Shown: positions 8,362 to 17,973, numbered from the stretch's first letter. The stretch is 57,394 bases of DNA from Wenzhouxiangellaceae bacterium (GCA_007695005.1 REEQ01000077.1:1-57394); one strand, 5' to 3'. The notes: generated by a model from the letters alone, not told the origin. Program-made: numbers and translations.

Positions 8362-11300
8362 ATGAAAAATTTGGGTTTCTGGGTGGTTTCTTTGTTCTTC
8401 GGGCTGGTGCTTGCGGGTACAGCTGTGCTGGCCGATGAAGAGGCGGTAGACGACAACGGTAACGATGAAGTCGCCGACAATCGCGAGTGGTCGGTGCTGG
8501 AGCCGCCGGGAGACTGGCAGTCGATCAGCATTGATACCCGCTCGGTGACCTGGGCCGATGTCGATGTCAGCCCGGACGGCCGGACCCTTATCTTTCACGC
8601 TCTGGGCGACATTTACCGGCTGCCGATCGAAGGCGGTGAGGCAGAAGCCCTGACCGATGATATCGCCTGGAACTTCCAGCCTCGCTTCAGCCCGGATGGT
8701 CGTTCGATCGCTTTCATCTCTGATCGCGGTGGCGCGGAAAATATCTGGATCATGGATGCCGATGGCAACAACCTGGTCCAGGTCAGCAACGAGCGTGAGC
8801 ATCTGCTGCATAATCCGGCCTGGTCGCCGGATGGTGACTATATTGCCGCGCGCAAGGGCTATGTCTCCCGTCGCTCGATTCCGGCAGGCTCAATCTGGAT
8901 GTATCACCGCGGTGGCGGTGGCGGGGTTGAGCTGGTCGAACGCCTGCACGGCCAGCAGTCGCAAAAAAACATTGCCGAGCCGTTTTTCTCCCCGGACGGC
9001 AAGCATGTCTACTTCAGCCAGGACATCACCCCCGGTTCGGTCTGGCAGTACAACCGCGATGCCAATACCGGCATCTTCGCGGTCAGACGTCTGAACCTGG
9101 AGACCGGCCAGACCGAAACCGTGACCGGTGGCCCGGGCGGGGCCATCCGTCCGGTGCTTTCGCCTGATGGCAGCAAGCTTGCCTTCATTCGCCGCAACCC
9201 GACAGAACTGTCTTCGCGCTTGATGGTGCGTGATCTGACCTCGGGTATCGAGCGTACCCTTTACGATCGGCTGGATCGGGACAAGCAGGAAACCTCCGGC
9301 GATATGGGCAATTATCCCGCCTTTGCCTGGCACCCGAACGGCCAGTCGATCGTGATCTGGTCCGGCGGCGGCTTTCACCGCATTGGTCTTGACGGTTCGC
9401 ACAGTGAAATCCCGCTGCACCTGCGGGTTGAAAAGCAGGTTCACCCGGCCCTGCAGCGCACGGTTGAGGTCTCGCCCGACACCTTTCCGGTGCGGATGGC
9501 GCGCTGGACCCAGCAAAGCCCGGACGGTCGCCATGCTATCTACCAGGCGCTGGGCTTCCTGTGGCTGCATGACCTGGAGCAGGGCAGCCATCGCCGCCTG
9601 ACCAGTCAGAACGAGCACTGGGAGTTCTATCCGGCCTTTTCTCCCGACGGCCGCTCGGTGGTTTACACCACCTTTGATGACGAAGCTTTGGGCACGGTGC
9701 GCGTGCAACCCATCGGCCGCGGCCGCGGCCGGGTCCTGACTTCCGAACCCGGTTACTACCTCGAACCCTCGTTTTCTCCGGACGGGCGCCATGTCGTGTT
9801 TCGCCGAACCAGCGGCGGCTTTTTGAGTTCGCCGGCCTGGTCCGATCGCACCGGGCTGTATCGGGTCCCGGTTGACGGCGGCGAGCCGGTGCTGGTGACC
9901 GAGCAAGGCAGCAACCCGCAGTTTTCCGCCGATGGGCAGCGCATTCTGTTCAGCCAGCGCGATGGCAATCAGCTTTTGCTCAACAGCGTCAACCTGGCCG
10001 GCCATGACCAGCGCCAGCACCTGGTCGGTGACTGGATTACCGAGTACAAGGTTTCGCCTGACGGTCGCTGGGTGGCTTTTACCGAGCACTACAACGCCTA
10101 TATCGCCCCTTTCTTTGCTGCCGGCAAGGCGGTCAGCCTGGGCGCCAATAGCCGCGCTTTCCCGGTGCGCCAGGTCTCTGCCCGGGCCGGTGACAACCTG
10201 CATTTTTCGGCCGACAGCGCCAGGCTGGGCTGGTCGCACGGGGCTACCCTCTACACGCGCGCGCTCAGTGACGCCTTCGCTTTTCTTGACGGTGCCCCGG
10301 AGGAGTTACCGGAACCGTTGACCGAAGGACGCGATCTGTCCATCCAGTTCGAGACCGACCGTCACAATGGACGTATCGCCCTGGTCGGTGGTCGCGTGGT
10401 GACCATGCGCAACGCCACTGAGGAGCAGGAGGTCATCGAAGATGGCGTCGTGCTGATCGACGGTCACAGGATCAGCGCTGTCGGCAGCCGGGATGAGATC
10501 GAGATTCCACGCGGCTTCCAGCAGTTCGACATGAGTGGCAAGACCATCCTGCCCGGTCTGTTCGATGCTCATGCCCACGGCCCGATGAGCAACCAGCAGC
10601 TGCAGCCCCGGCAGAACTGGGCCCAGATTGCCAACCTGGCATTCGGCGTGACCACGATCCACGACCCCTCGAATGACAACGCCGGCATTTTTTCAATGGC
10701 CGAGCTGCAGCGCGCCGGTGACATCCTGGCACCGCGCATCTACTCCACCGGCCGGATTCTTTATGGTGCGATCTTCCCGGGCGTTACCGCCCAAATCAAC
10801 AGCTATGACGATGCCGAATTCCACGTCCGCCGGCAGATGGAGCTGGGTGCGATCTCGGTAAAGAGTTACAACTATCTGCGCCGCGACCAGCGCCAGCAGG
10901 TGCTCGAAGCCGGTCGCAAGCTCGATGTGATGGTGGTGCCGGAGGGCGGCATGCGCTTCGAGCAGAATATGAGCCAGATCGTCGACGGCCATACCGGCAT
11001 TGAGCATAGCTTGTCGATCCATACCGCATACGATGATCTGAAGCAGCTCTGGAGCCAGACCGACGTGGTCTGGTCGCCGACCTTCGGAGTTGCCTACGGC
11101 GGCATGATGGGCGAAGAGTACTGGTACGACCGCACCGAGGTGTGGAGAAACGAGCGTCTGCTGAACTTCGTGCCGCGATCGGTGGTTTACCCACGCTCGA
11201 TTCGTCGTCCGACCGCGCCGGATGAACTGTACAACCATATTGCCGTGGCCGAAATGACCAAGCAGATGAACGAGCTCGGCGTACCCGTTGTGATCGGCGC

Positions 11301-11697
11301 TCACGGCCAGCTCGCCGGCCTGGCCGCGCACTGGGAAATGTGGATGATGGAGCAGGGCGGTTTCACGCCCTGGGAAGCGCTTCGAGGTGCCACCATCGAT
11401 GGGGCCCGGTACTTTGGCATGGAGGCTGATCTTGGTTCCATCGAGGTCGGCAAACTGGCCGACCTGTTCGTGGTTGACGGCGATGTGCTGGAAAACATTC
11501 GTCTAAGCGAGAATGTGGCCTACACGATGCTCAACGGCCGCCTTTACGATGCCAGCAACATGAACCAGCTCGCCCCGGAGCAGATCGAGCGTGCGCCATT
11601 CTTCTTCGAAAAAGAAGGCGGCGATGCCTGGCAACCGGCCACCATGCAGTACTTCCACCAAATGGGCCACGACCTGGGCTGGCACTGCCGGCACTGA
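8362..11697 (+). CDS. Exported TolB-like beta-propeller / amidohydrolase fusion
   Basis: About 1111 residues. The ATG at 8362 is preceded by GGAAAG and opens a signal peptide (MKNLGFWVVSLFFGLVLAGT, then a likely cleavage after Ala-Asp region), so the earlier GTG at 8326 is not favoured. Residues about 45-640 hold repeated FSPDGR-type blades of the TolB/PD40 beta-propeller; the C-terminal part, from about 680, is an amidohydrolase with ILPGLFDAHAHGP near 720 (HxH metal motif), an internal HTGIEHSLS histidine, a GAHGQ...AHWEMW block near 980 and the family ending GSIEVGKLADLFVVDGD. Such proteins are periplasmic or secreted hydrolases of unknown substrate, possibly dipeptide- or xenobiotic-like. 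The gene ends at a strong inverted repeat facing rimO. Confidence 0.88.
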   Translation: MKNLGFWVVSLFFGLVLAGTAVLADEEAVDDNGNDEVADNREWSVLEPPGDWQSISIDTRSVTWADVDVSPDGRTLIFHALGDIYRLPIEGGEAEALTDDIAWNFQPRFSPDGRSIAFISDRGGAENIWIMDADGNNLVQVSNEREHLLHNPAWSPDGDYIAARKGYVSRRSIPAGSIWMYHRGGGGGVELVERLHGQQSQKNIAEPFFSPDGKHVYFSQDITPGSVWQYNRDANTGIFAVRRLNLETGQTETVTGGPGGAIRPVLSPDGSKLAFIRRNPTELSSRLMVRDLTSGIERTLYDRLDRDKQETSGDMGNYPAFAWHPNGQSIVIWSGGGFHRIGLDGSHSEIPLHLRVEKQVHPALQRTVEVSPDTFPVRMARWTQQSPDGRHAIYQALGFLWLHDLEQGSHRRLTSQNEHWEFYPAFSPDGRSVVYTTFDDEALGTVRVQPIGRGRGRVLTSEPGYYLEPSFSPDGRHVVFRRTSGGFLSSPAWSDRTGLYRVPVDGGEPVLVTEQGSNPQFSADGQRILFSQRDGNQLLLNSVNLAGHDQRQHLVGDWITEYKVSPDGRWVAFTEHYNAYIAPFFAAGKAVSLGANSRAFPVRQVSARAGDNLHFSADSARLGWSHGATLYTRALSDAFAFLDGAPEELPEPLTEGRDLSIQFETDRHNGRIALVGGRVVTMRNATEEQEVIEDGVVLIDGHRISAVGSRDEIEIPRGFQQFDMSGKTILPGLFDAHAHGPMSNQQLQPRQNWAQIANLAFGVTTIHDPSNDNAGIFSMAELQRAGDILAPRIYSTGRILYGAIFPGVTAQINSYDDAEFHVRRQMELGAISVKSYNYLRRDQRQQVLEAGRKLDVMVVPEGGMRFEQNMSQIVDGHTGIEHSLSIHTAYDDLKQLWSQTDVVWSPTFGVAYGGMMGEEYWYDRTEVWRNERLLNFVPRSVVYPRSIRRPTAPDELYNHIAVAEMTKQMNELGVPVVIGAHGQLAGLAAHWEMWMMEQGGFTPWEALRGATIDGARYFGMEADLGSIEVGKLADLFVVDGDVLENIRLSENVAYTMLNGRLYDASNMNQLAPEQIERAPFFFEKEGGDAWQPATMQYFHQMGHDLGWHCRH

Positions 11698-11703
11698 AAA
11701 ACG

Positions 11704-11765
11704 GACTAACCGCGAAGACGCAAAGGGCGCAGAGAAAAAGATTTTTCGCGTCTTCGCGGTTAGTC
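11704..11765. terminator. Long inverted repeat between convergent genes
   Basis: GACTAACCGCGAAGACGC at 11704-11721 is repeated as its exact complement at 11748-11765: an 18-base perfect stem with a 26-base loop. The loop carries AAAGGGCGCAGAG and then ATTTTT. It sits between the convergent amidohydrolase and rimO genes, and the right arm overlaps two bases of the rimO stop codon. It probably works as a bidirectional terminator. The arm sequence resembles that of the element at 35834-35879. Confidence 0.7.
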
Positions 11766-13113
11766 ATCTTTCGAGCACTCGAACACAGTCCAGTCGGCGG
11801 GCGAATAGGTCGTACTGGTCGGCGCCGGTGATTTCGACCTCGATGAAGTCGCCGATGGCAACATCTCCGGGGTTTTCGACGATGACCACGCCATCGATTT
11901 CGGGGGCATCGCCATAGGATCGGGCAATCGCGGTCGTGCCTTCAAGTCGGTCGACCACCACCGGTTCCTGGCCGCCAATGCGCCGCTTCAGGCGCTCGCT
12001 GCTGATTTCCGCCTGGACCTGCATGAAGCGATGCCAGCGTTCTTCCTTGACGTCTTCGGGTACCGGATCGGGCAGAGCATTGGCGCGGGCGCCGTCGACG
12101 GCTGAGTACTTGAAGCAGCCGACGCGGTCGAGCTGAGCTTCGTTCAGCCAGTCCAGCAATTCCTCGAAATCGGCCTCGGTCTCGCCGGGAAAGCCGACGA
12201 TGAAGGTCGAGCGGATGATCAGCTCCGGGCATTCGCGACGCCAGTTCTGGATCCGCTCCAGGGTGTTCTCGGCCGCTGCCGGGCGACGCATGGACTTGAG
12301 TATCTTCTGACTGCCGTGCTGGAAGGGAATGTCGAGGTAGGGCAGGATCAGACCCTCGTTCATCAGCCCGATCAGCCGGTCCACGTGCGGATACGGATAG
12401 ACGTAGTGCAGGCGCACCCAGGCATCAAGCTGGCCCAGGGCGCGGGCCAGGTCATGAATGCGCGTCTCCCAGGCTTGCCCGGCCCAGAAGTCCTGCTGAT
12501 ATTTCAGGTCCACCCCGTAGGCGCTGGTGTCCTGCGAGATCACCAGCAGTTCCGAGACGCCGCGCTCGACCAGCTGCTCAGCCTCGCGCATGACCATGCC
12601 CATCGGCCGCGAGCGCAGCCTGCCGCGCATATCGGGGATGATGCAGAAGCTGCATTTGTGGTTGCAACCCTCTGAAATCTTTAAGTAAGCATAGTGCTGC
12701 GGTGTCAGTTTCAGGCCGCCGGGTGGGACCAGGTCGATCTTCGGATCATGTGGTCGCGGCAGGTGCTGATGGACCGAGTTCAGAACGGCTTCGGCCTGGT
12801 GGGGGCCGGTGACACCCAGAACCTTGGGGTGAATGGCCGTGATCTCTTCCGGCTTCGCGCCCATGCAGCCGGTCACCAGCACCTTGCCATTTTCGGCCAG
12901 TGCCTCGCCGATGGTTTCCAGCGATTCGGCCTTGGCCGAGTCGATGAAACCACAGGTATTGACCACGACCAGGTCGGCCTGCGCATATTCCGGCACCAGC
13001 TCGTAGCCCTCGGCTCTAAGGCGCGACACGATTTGTTCGGAGTCGACCAGGGCCTTGGGGCAGCCCAGGGAAATCAGGCCGACGGTTGGTGTTTTGGCAG
13101 TGGGAGTGCTCAT
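11764..13113 (-). CDS. rimO: Ribosomal protein S12 methylthiotransferase RimO
   Basis: Radical-SAM enzyme of 449 residues that methylthiolates an aspartate of ribosomal protein S12. The N-terminal MTTase domain has cysteines in [22 protein letters not shown] and VTGCMG that bind the second iron-sulfur cluster. The radical-SAM CxxxCxxC is seen as [13 protein letters not shown] near residue 150, followed by the family block [11 protein letters not shown]-terminal TRAM domain is expected and matches the basic/acidic ending around [10 protein letters not shown]. The SLGCPKxxVDSE start and full length favour RimO over MiaB. It lies 54 bases downstream of the cobalamin-binding-type gene on the same strand. 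Confidence 0.95.
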   Translation of the reverse strand: MSTPTAKTPTVGLISLGCPKALVDSEQIVSRLRAEGYELVPEYAQADLVVVNTCGFIDSAKAESLETIGEALAENGKVLVTGCMGAKPEEITAIHPKVLGVTGPHQAEAVLNSVHQHLPRPHDPKIDLVPPGGLKLTPQHYAYLKISEGCNHKCSFCIIPDMRGRLRSRPMGMVMREAEQLVERGVSELLVISQDTSAYGVDLKYQQDFWAGQAWETRIHDLARALGQLDAWVRLHYVYPYPHVDRLIGLMNEGLILPYLDIPFQHGSQKILKSMRRPAAAENTLERIQNWRRECPELIIRSTFIVGFPGETEADFEELLDWLNEAQLDRVGCFKYSAVDGARANALPDPVPEDVKEERWHRFMQVQAEISSERLKRRIGGQEPVVVDRLEGTTAIARSYGDAPEIDGVVIVENPGDVAIGDFIEVEITGADQYDLFARRLDCVRVLER

Positions 13114-13167
13114 GGCAGTATTGTAAAGGGGCGGAGGGCGTGGGCAGTCGATGGTCTTCGTTCGCGG

Positions 13168-13932
13168 TCAGCGGCAGAGATCAACGACCGTTCGCAGTTT
13201 TTCGATGCCGTCCAGCAGTCTGGGGCCGGGGCGCCCCAGCCAGGCCTCGCTGATCGGGATGATGCGGCCAAGGCGAATGGCCGGAATGTCTTGCCAGCCG
13301 TCGCGGCGAGCGACGACATGCGGCCGGTATTTTTCTTCCTGCACACCGCACCAGCTCATGACGATGGCCTCAGGTGCAGCAGCCCGGACCTGGTCGGTAT
13401 CGATTTCCAGCGATTCGACATCTTCACCTGCGAAGGGATTGACGCCACCGGCCAGGGCCAGCATCTCGTTGACCCAGGATTTTCGCCCCGGGACGATGAC
13501 CGGCTTGGGCCACCATTCGACCAGAATCGGTACGGGATTGCCCGGTGCCGGACCCTGATCGAGCAGCTCATCGATGCGCCCGGACAGGCGGTCGGCCGCC
13601 GCAGGTGCATCAACAGCATCTCCGATCCGACGAATATCGGATGCGACATCGGCCAGCGAGTGGGGCTGGGTAACCAGCAGCGGCAGCCCGGCGGCTTCCA
13701 GCCTGGCCAGGCAACGCTCGTGGCCCGGTACGGTCAGCGAGGTAATGACAAGATCGGGCTGCAAGCTGATGATTTTCTGGATATCGATGTCCAGATCGGG
13801 GCCGACCTTGGGCAGCTGCGCGACGACTTCGGGTGGATGGTCGGAATGATCGTCAACGCCGATCAGCCAGTCGCCTCGCCCCAATGCGCAGACGATTTCG
13901 GTGTTCGAGCATGTATGGGTGACGATGCGCAT
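13168..13932 (-). CDS. Cobalamin-binding-type periplasmic-fold protein lacking a signal peptide
   Basis: A 254-residue protein resembling BtuF/FecB-type substrate-binding proteins of metal-chelate ABC importers. It has the GRGDWLIGVDDHSDHPPEV opening, a PDLDIDIQKIISLQPDLVIT block and a C-terminal GRIIPISEAWLGRPGPRLL, as in the two-lobed binding fold. Unlike BtuF it starts at MRIVTHTCSNTEIV with no hydrophobic signal, and no permease or ATPase is nearby. It is therefore likely cytoplasmic, or not an importer partner. It follows the MFS carrier by 10 bases and probably shares its message. Binding of cobalamin or another corrinoid is inferred from the family, not shown. Confidence 0.72.
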   Translation of the reverse strand: MRIVTHTCSNTEIVCALGRGDWLIGVDDHSDHPPEVVAQLPKVGPDLDIDIQKIISLQPDLVITSLTVPGHERCLARLEAAGLPLLVTQPHSLADVASDIRRIGDAVDAPAAADRLSGRIDELLDQGPAPGNPVPILVEWWPKPVIVPGRKSWVNEMLALAGGVNPFAGEDVESLEIDTDQVRAAAPEAIVMSWCGVQEEKYRPHVVARRDGWQDIPAIRLGRIIPISEAWLGRPGPRLLDGIEKLRTVVDLCR

Positions 13933-13942
13933 GGAGGGCTTT

Positions 13943-15280
13943 TCAGGTGCTCCGTGGTTCGCGCCAGCGATCCGCCACCTCGGCGCCGCGCTGCTCGTCG
14001 ACCGGCAGCACGGTGATCATGGCAATGATGAACAAGACCAGGCAGAACAGGATGGCGGTCGCCAGGCCCAGCCAGGCCTGCAGCAGGCCCAGGCCGAGAA
14101 TGCCGAACACGGCAGCGAGCTTGGATGCCGTGCCCCAGAAGCCAAAGAACTCGGCCGCCTTGCCGTTGGGTGTGAGCACGCCGACCAGGGCGCGGCCGGC
14201 CGACTGCGATGAGCCCAGGCTCAAGCCCGCCAGAGTGCCGGCGAACAGAAAGACATACTGCGCTTCCCAATCCACGCCCAGCAAGGAATGGGCGAGCGTG
14301 GTTAGCAGCGGGGTCTGCCAGATGGCGAGGATGGCGGCCAGCCACAGCACCAGCGTGATCAGGTAGGTGCGGCGGGCACCGATGCGGCTCTGGATGAAAC
14401 CGAACGCCAGGGCGCCGATGGCGGCCGTGATCTGCACGGTCACGAACATGATCACGCGCACTTCTTCATCCCAGCCAATCACTTGCGCACCATAAATGAA
14501 CGAAAAGCTGATGATGATGTAGATTCCGGCCATCATGAAAAACACCGAGATCAGCAGGCTGCGCAGGTCCCTGAATTCCGCCAGGTGGGTCAGGGTGTTG
14601 CGCAGGCGGGCAAAGCCGGCGCTGACCATGGATTGCCCCTTGGGCAGCGGACGGCGGCGGCCGCGCTCGCGCAGCCAGACAAAGGTCGGAATGGCGGCGA
14701 GCAGGAAAAAACCGGCCGCGAACGGCCCGACCCAGCGCACCCGATCATAGTTCTCGGCGCTGACTTCTCCGAGGAAGGCCAGGGCAAAGATGGTCGAGAC
14801 CATGCCGCCGACATAGCCCAGGCTCCAGCCCAGGCCCGAAATCCAGCCCAGATCCTTGCGCGGTCCCAGGCCCGGCAGAAAGCTGGCAATGAAAGCCTCG
14901 CCGATGGCGTAGGAAAAGTTGGACAGAATGATCAGGAGCATGGCCAGCACGATCCAGCCCGGCTCGACCAGCCACAGCAGTGCCGTGGTGACCACGGTGG
15001 CCAGATAGCTGATCAGCAGAAAGCGCTTGCGCAGGCGCGAGTGATCCATCACCGCGCCGCAGATCGGATTGGCCACCACCACCAGCAGGTAGCTGACCGC
15101 CAGGGCCACGCTCCAGAGCAGGTTGCCGAGGCGGTAGTCCGGCCCATCGCCGACGATGACGCGGGTGAACAGGTCGCCGAAGACGACCGTGATGATCAGC
15201 AGGGTGTAGGCCTGGTTGGCAAAGTCGAACATCGCCCAGCCGAAGATCTCGCGGGCCGGGGCGCGCTTGCGGGTCACCAT
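13943..15280 (-). CDS. MFS transporter, UMF1/Atg22-like family
   Basis: A 445-residue integral membrane protein with about 12 predicted hydrophobic segments. The opening REIFGWAMFDFANQAYTLLI and ANPICGAVMDHSRLRKRFL match the UMF1 group of the major facilitator superfamily (related to Atg22), members of which may export amino acids; substrate unknown. It lies 2 bases after the DksA-type zinc-finger gene and 10 bases before the cobalamin-binding-type gene, all on the minus strand, so the three probably form one operon. No soluble extra domain is seen. Confidence 0.85.
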   Translation of the reverse strand: MVTRKRAPAREIFGWAMFDFANQAYTLLIITVVFGDLFTRVIVGDGPDYRLGNLLWSVALAVSYLLVVVANPICGAVMDHSRLRKRFLLISYLATVVTTALLWLVEPGWIVLAMLLIILSNFSYAIGEAFIASFLPGLGPRKDLGWISGLGWSLGYVGGMVSTIFALAFLGEVSAENYDRVRWVGPFAAGFFLLAAIPTFVWLRERGRRRPLPKGQSMVSAGFARLRNTLTHLAEFRDLRSLLISVFFMMAGIYIIISFSFIYGAQVIGWDEEVRVIMFVTVQITAAIGALAFGFIQSRIGARRTYLITLVLWLAAILAIWQTPLLTTLAHSLLGVDWEAQYVFLFAGTLAGLSLGSSQSAGRALVGVLTPNGKAAEFFGFWGTASKLAAVFGILGLGLLQAWLGLATAILFCLVLFIIAMITVLPVDEQRGAEVADRWREPRST

Positions 15281-15282
15281 GA

Positions 15283-15621
15283 TCAGTGACGCATTTCGCG
15301 CGCGCTGGCGCAGTCGAGGCAGAGCAGGGTGGCCGGGTCGGCGAGCAGCCGGGCGGTCGCTATCTCCTCACCACATTCCGGACATTCTCCAAAGCGCCCC
15401 GACTCAATCCGTGCAAGTGCTGATTGCAAGCGGCTGAGGGTATGCACCCGGCGCTGTTCGGCGGCCTGGGCCATGGCCTGACCCTGAAGCGCGTCCATGC
15501 GGCTCAGCCGTCCCTGGCGGGTCTGGTCCAGCTCGACGGTTGCCGTTGCTTCGCGGCTGGAATCGGCAATATCCTCCAACTCGGCGATTCTGGACTTGAT
15601 CAGGGCGCGGAAATCGGACAT
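15283..15621 (-). CDS. TraR/DksA-family zinc-finger protein
   Basis: A 112-residue protein of the DksA/TraR type. An N-terminal helical hairpin (coiled-coil, roughly residues 1-75) precedes a four-cysteine zinc finger, CPECG...CLDCA, near residues 80-103. Full DksA is about 150 residues; this shorter form resembles the DksA-like proteins that lack part of the coiled coil. Family members bind RNA polymerase through the secondary channel and alter transcription in the stringent response, but the acidic tip residues needed for that are not clear here, so regulation of RNA polymerase is only inferred. It is first in a probable operon with the MFS carrier. Confidence 0.85.
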   Translation of the reverse strand: MSDFRALIKSRIAELEDIADSSREATATVELDQTRQGRLSRMDALQGQAMAQAAEQRRVHTLSRLQSALARIESGRFGECPECGEEIATARLLADPATLLCLDCASAREMRH

Positions 15622-15750
15622 GTCTCGTTTTCGTGGCAGTCAGGGCTACATTATCGCACCCGGCCTGGGCAAACAAAGCAGTGCTGGCCGCGACAAGGGT
15701 CAGCCGATACAATCAGCGGCTGCCTTTTCACCATGCCTGGCCAAAAGCCG

Positions 15751-17127
15751 ATGACCTTCAAAGTCCCCAACACCCTGGCGCTGCTGTTTTTCCTGATGGT
15801 GGCAGCCCTGATTGCTACCTGGATCATCCCGCAGGGCCATTTCCAGACCGAGCTCAATGAAGCTGGCCGGGCAATGGTCGTGCCCGGATCCTACGAGGTG
15901 GTCGAAGAGCGCCATCGGATCGGGCCACTCGAGCTGTTCACGGCGGTGCCGAGAGCCTTTGCCGCAGCCTCGGACATTATTTTCTTTTTGTTCATCATCG
16001 GTGGCGTCCTCGCCATCATTCGCGCCACCGGCACTATTGATGCCCTGCTGGGGCGCTTGCTGGAGCGTTTCAGTGATCGCCCGGCGATGCTGATTTTCGT
16101 GGTGATATTCGTCTTCGCCCTGGCCTCCAGCGCGGTCGGCTCATCGGGCGAGTACATCCCCTTCGTGTTGATCCTGGTGGCGCTTTGTCGGGCCATGCGC
16201 ATGGACCCGATGACGGCCGTGGCGATGGTGATATCCGGCTACGGTGTTGGCTACGGTGTGGCGGCTTTCAACCAATACACCGTGGTCGTGGCTCAAGGTG
16301 TTGCCGAACTGCCGATTTACTCCGGCTGGCAGGTGCGCCTGGGGCTGCTGGTGCCTTTTGTGCTCATTGCCGTGCACCATGTCTGGTCCTACGCCGACCG
16401 GGTCCGGCGCGACCCGGCTGCGAGTATGGTCAATGACTCGGAGCTGATCGAGGCTGCCGAGCCACCGCGCGACTACCCGCAGATGAACTGGGGCCATGTC
16501 GCCATCGTGGTTGGCTTCCTGCTCGCGCTGGCGATTGCGATCTGGGGCATTGCCACCCGCGGCTGGTATCTGAACGAGCTGGGCGCTGCCTTCCTGATCC
16601 TGGGTTTGTTCGCCGCCGTCATCGGCCGTCTTTCGCCCAGCCTGACCGCCGAGAAATTCATCATTGGCGCTCGTCAGCTGACCGAAACCGCGCTGCTGGT
16701 CGGCATCGCCCGCGGCATTGCCCTGATCATGGAGGATGGGCAGATCCTGCACACCATTGTTCACTATCTGTCGCTGCCACTGGACCTGGTCGGGGCCGAG
16801 CTGTCGGCGGTGGGCATGCTGATCATTCAGTCGATCCTGAATCTGTTCATTCCCTCGGGCAGCGGCCAGGCCTTTGTCACCATGCCGCTGATGGCACCGC
16901 TGGGTGATCTGGTCGGCGTCAGTCGCCAGGTGGCGGTGCTGGCCTACCAGCTCGGTGACGGCTTTACCAACATGATCATTCCAACCAACGCCATTCTGAT
17001 GGGCATTTTGGGCATGGCCGGGATTTCCTATGCCAAGTGGCTGAAGTTTGCCTGGCCGCTGATGCTGAAGCTGTTCATCGCCGCGGCCCTGGTGCTGGTT
17101 GGCGCAGTCTGGCTGGGCTTTGAATAA
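15751..17127 (+). CDS. YfcC/DcuC-superfamily integral membrane carrier, copy 1
   Basis: About 458 residues with 10-12 hydrophobic segments. It belongs to the YfcC branch of the C4-dicarboxylate (DcuC) superfamily, thought to be anion carriers; substrate unknown. Characteristic signatures are FKVPNTLALLFFLMVAALIA at the start, GSSGEYIPF near residue 140 and, late in the protein, LNLFIPSGSGQAFVTMPLMA followed by VLAYQLGDGFTNMIIPTN. The start was placed at 15751 because the paralogue at 52130-53509 begins MSSRFRVPHT at the equivalent point; an ATG at 15733 adds six residues. No clear ribosome-binding site is seen. A short-chain dehydrogenase follows 15 bases later on the same strand. Confidence 0.87.
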   Translation: MTFKVPNTLALLFFLMVAALIATWIIPQGHFQTELNEAGRAMVVPGSYEVVEERHRIGPLELFTAVPRAFAAASDIIFFLFIIGGVLAIIRATGTIDALLGRLLERFSDRPAMLIFVVIFVFALASSAVGSSGEYIPFVLILVALCRAMRMDPMTAVAMVISGYGVGYGVAAFNQYTVVVAQGVAELPIYSGWQVRLGLLVPFVLIAVHHVWSYADRVRRDPAASMVNDSELIEAAEPPRDYPQMNWGHVAIVVGFLLALAIAIWGIATRGWYLNELGAAFLILGLFAAVIGRLSPSLTAEKFIIGARQLTETALLVGIARGIALIMEDGQILHTIVHYLSLPLDLVGAELSAVGMLIIQSILNLFIPSGSGQAFVTMPLMAPLGDLVGVSRQVAVLAYQLGDGFTNMIIPTNAILMGILGMAGISYAKWLKFAWPLMLKLFIAAALVLVGAVWLGFE

Positions 17128-17142
17128 GGACCTGTTCGTATC

Positions 17143-17973
17143 ATGAAAAACAACCTCCAACCGGGCAGTGACAACCCGGGCACCGTACTGATCTCCGGCG
17201 CCGGCGCTGGCCTGGGTGAGGCCATGGCGCGGCGTTTTGCCGCCGCCGGCTGGCAGGTGATCGTTGCTGATATGGCTGAAGATCGAGCGCGCAGTGTCGC
17301 CGACAGCCTGGGCGAGCGTGGTCATGCCCTGGTTATGGACGTAACTGACGAGCAGGCCTGGACCGAGGCCGCTGAATTCGTATCAGAGCGCTTCGGCAGC
17401 CTGGAAGTCCTGATCAACAACGCCGGCGTGGCGGTCGGTGGCACGCTGGAGGAAACCTCTATCGAAGACTGGCGCTGGGTAATGGATATTGACCTGATCG
17501 GCGTCGTCCTCGGTTGCAAAGCCTTCGCACCGCTGATGCGGCAGCGGGGCAGGGGGCACATCGTCAACGTGGCCTCGTTTGCCGGTTTTGCCGCCGCCCC
17601 CGGCATCAACGCGTACGGTACCGCCAAGGCGGCCGTGATTGCGATGTCGGAAATGCTCAGGGCCGAGTTGCATGAGTCGGGTGTGGCCGTTTCCGCGCTT
17701 TGCCCGGCCTTTGTGCCCACCCGGCTGACCGAAACCATGCGCGCTCCCGATGAGAGCTATAACAAACGCGTCGAGCGTTGGATGGAGCGATCCGGGGTCA
17801 AGGCCGAGCATGTGGCTGAGGTGGTGTACAAGGCCATCGAGCGCCCGCGCTTCATGTTGCTGACCCACGGCAATACCCGCTGGGCCTGGCGCATTCGGCG
17901 CTGGTTTCCCGAGTTCTATTTCCGGATGTTGATGCGTGGTGTCAAGCGGGCAGAGGCCGGCAGAAGGTCCTGA
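17143..17973 (+). CDS. Short-chain dehydrogenase/reductase
   Basis: A 276-residue classical SDR oxidoreductase. The Rossmann nucleotide motif is seen as ISGAGAGLGEAMARRF near residue 20, the INNAG motif near residue 95, the catalytic serine in VNVASFAG near residue 145, and the YxxxK pair in AYGTAKAA near residue 160. The cofactor (NAD or NADP) and substrate are unresolved; the residue after the second beta strand is aspartate (IVADMAEDR), more usual for NAD use. It is 15 bases after the YfcC-type carrier, so it may act on what that carrier imports. Confidence 0.9.
   Translation: MKNNLQPGSDNPGTVLISGAGAGLGEAMARRFAAAGWQVIVADMAEDRARSVADSLGERGHALVMDVTDEQAWTEAAEFVSERFGSLEVLINNAGVAVGGTLEETSIEDWRWVMDIDLIGVVLGCKAFAPLMRQRGRGHIVNVASFAGFAAAPGINAYGTAKAAVIAMSEMLRAELHESGVAVSALCPAFVPTRLTETMRAPDESYNKRVERWMERSGVKAEHVAEVVYKAIERPRFMLLTHGNTRWAWRIRRWFPEFYFRMLMRGVKRAEAGRRS

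Noticed and set aside
12694-14016. Plus-strand frame of 440 codons opposite rimO and the cobalamin-binding-type gene
   Set aside because: Entirely opposite two supported genes; composition matches other shadows.
14483-15289. Plus-strand frame opposite the MFS carrier
   Set aside because: Gln/Ala/His-rich antisense frame without domain; shadow of a membrane protein gene.
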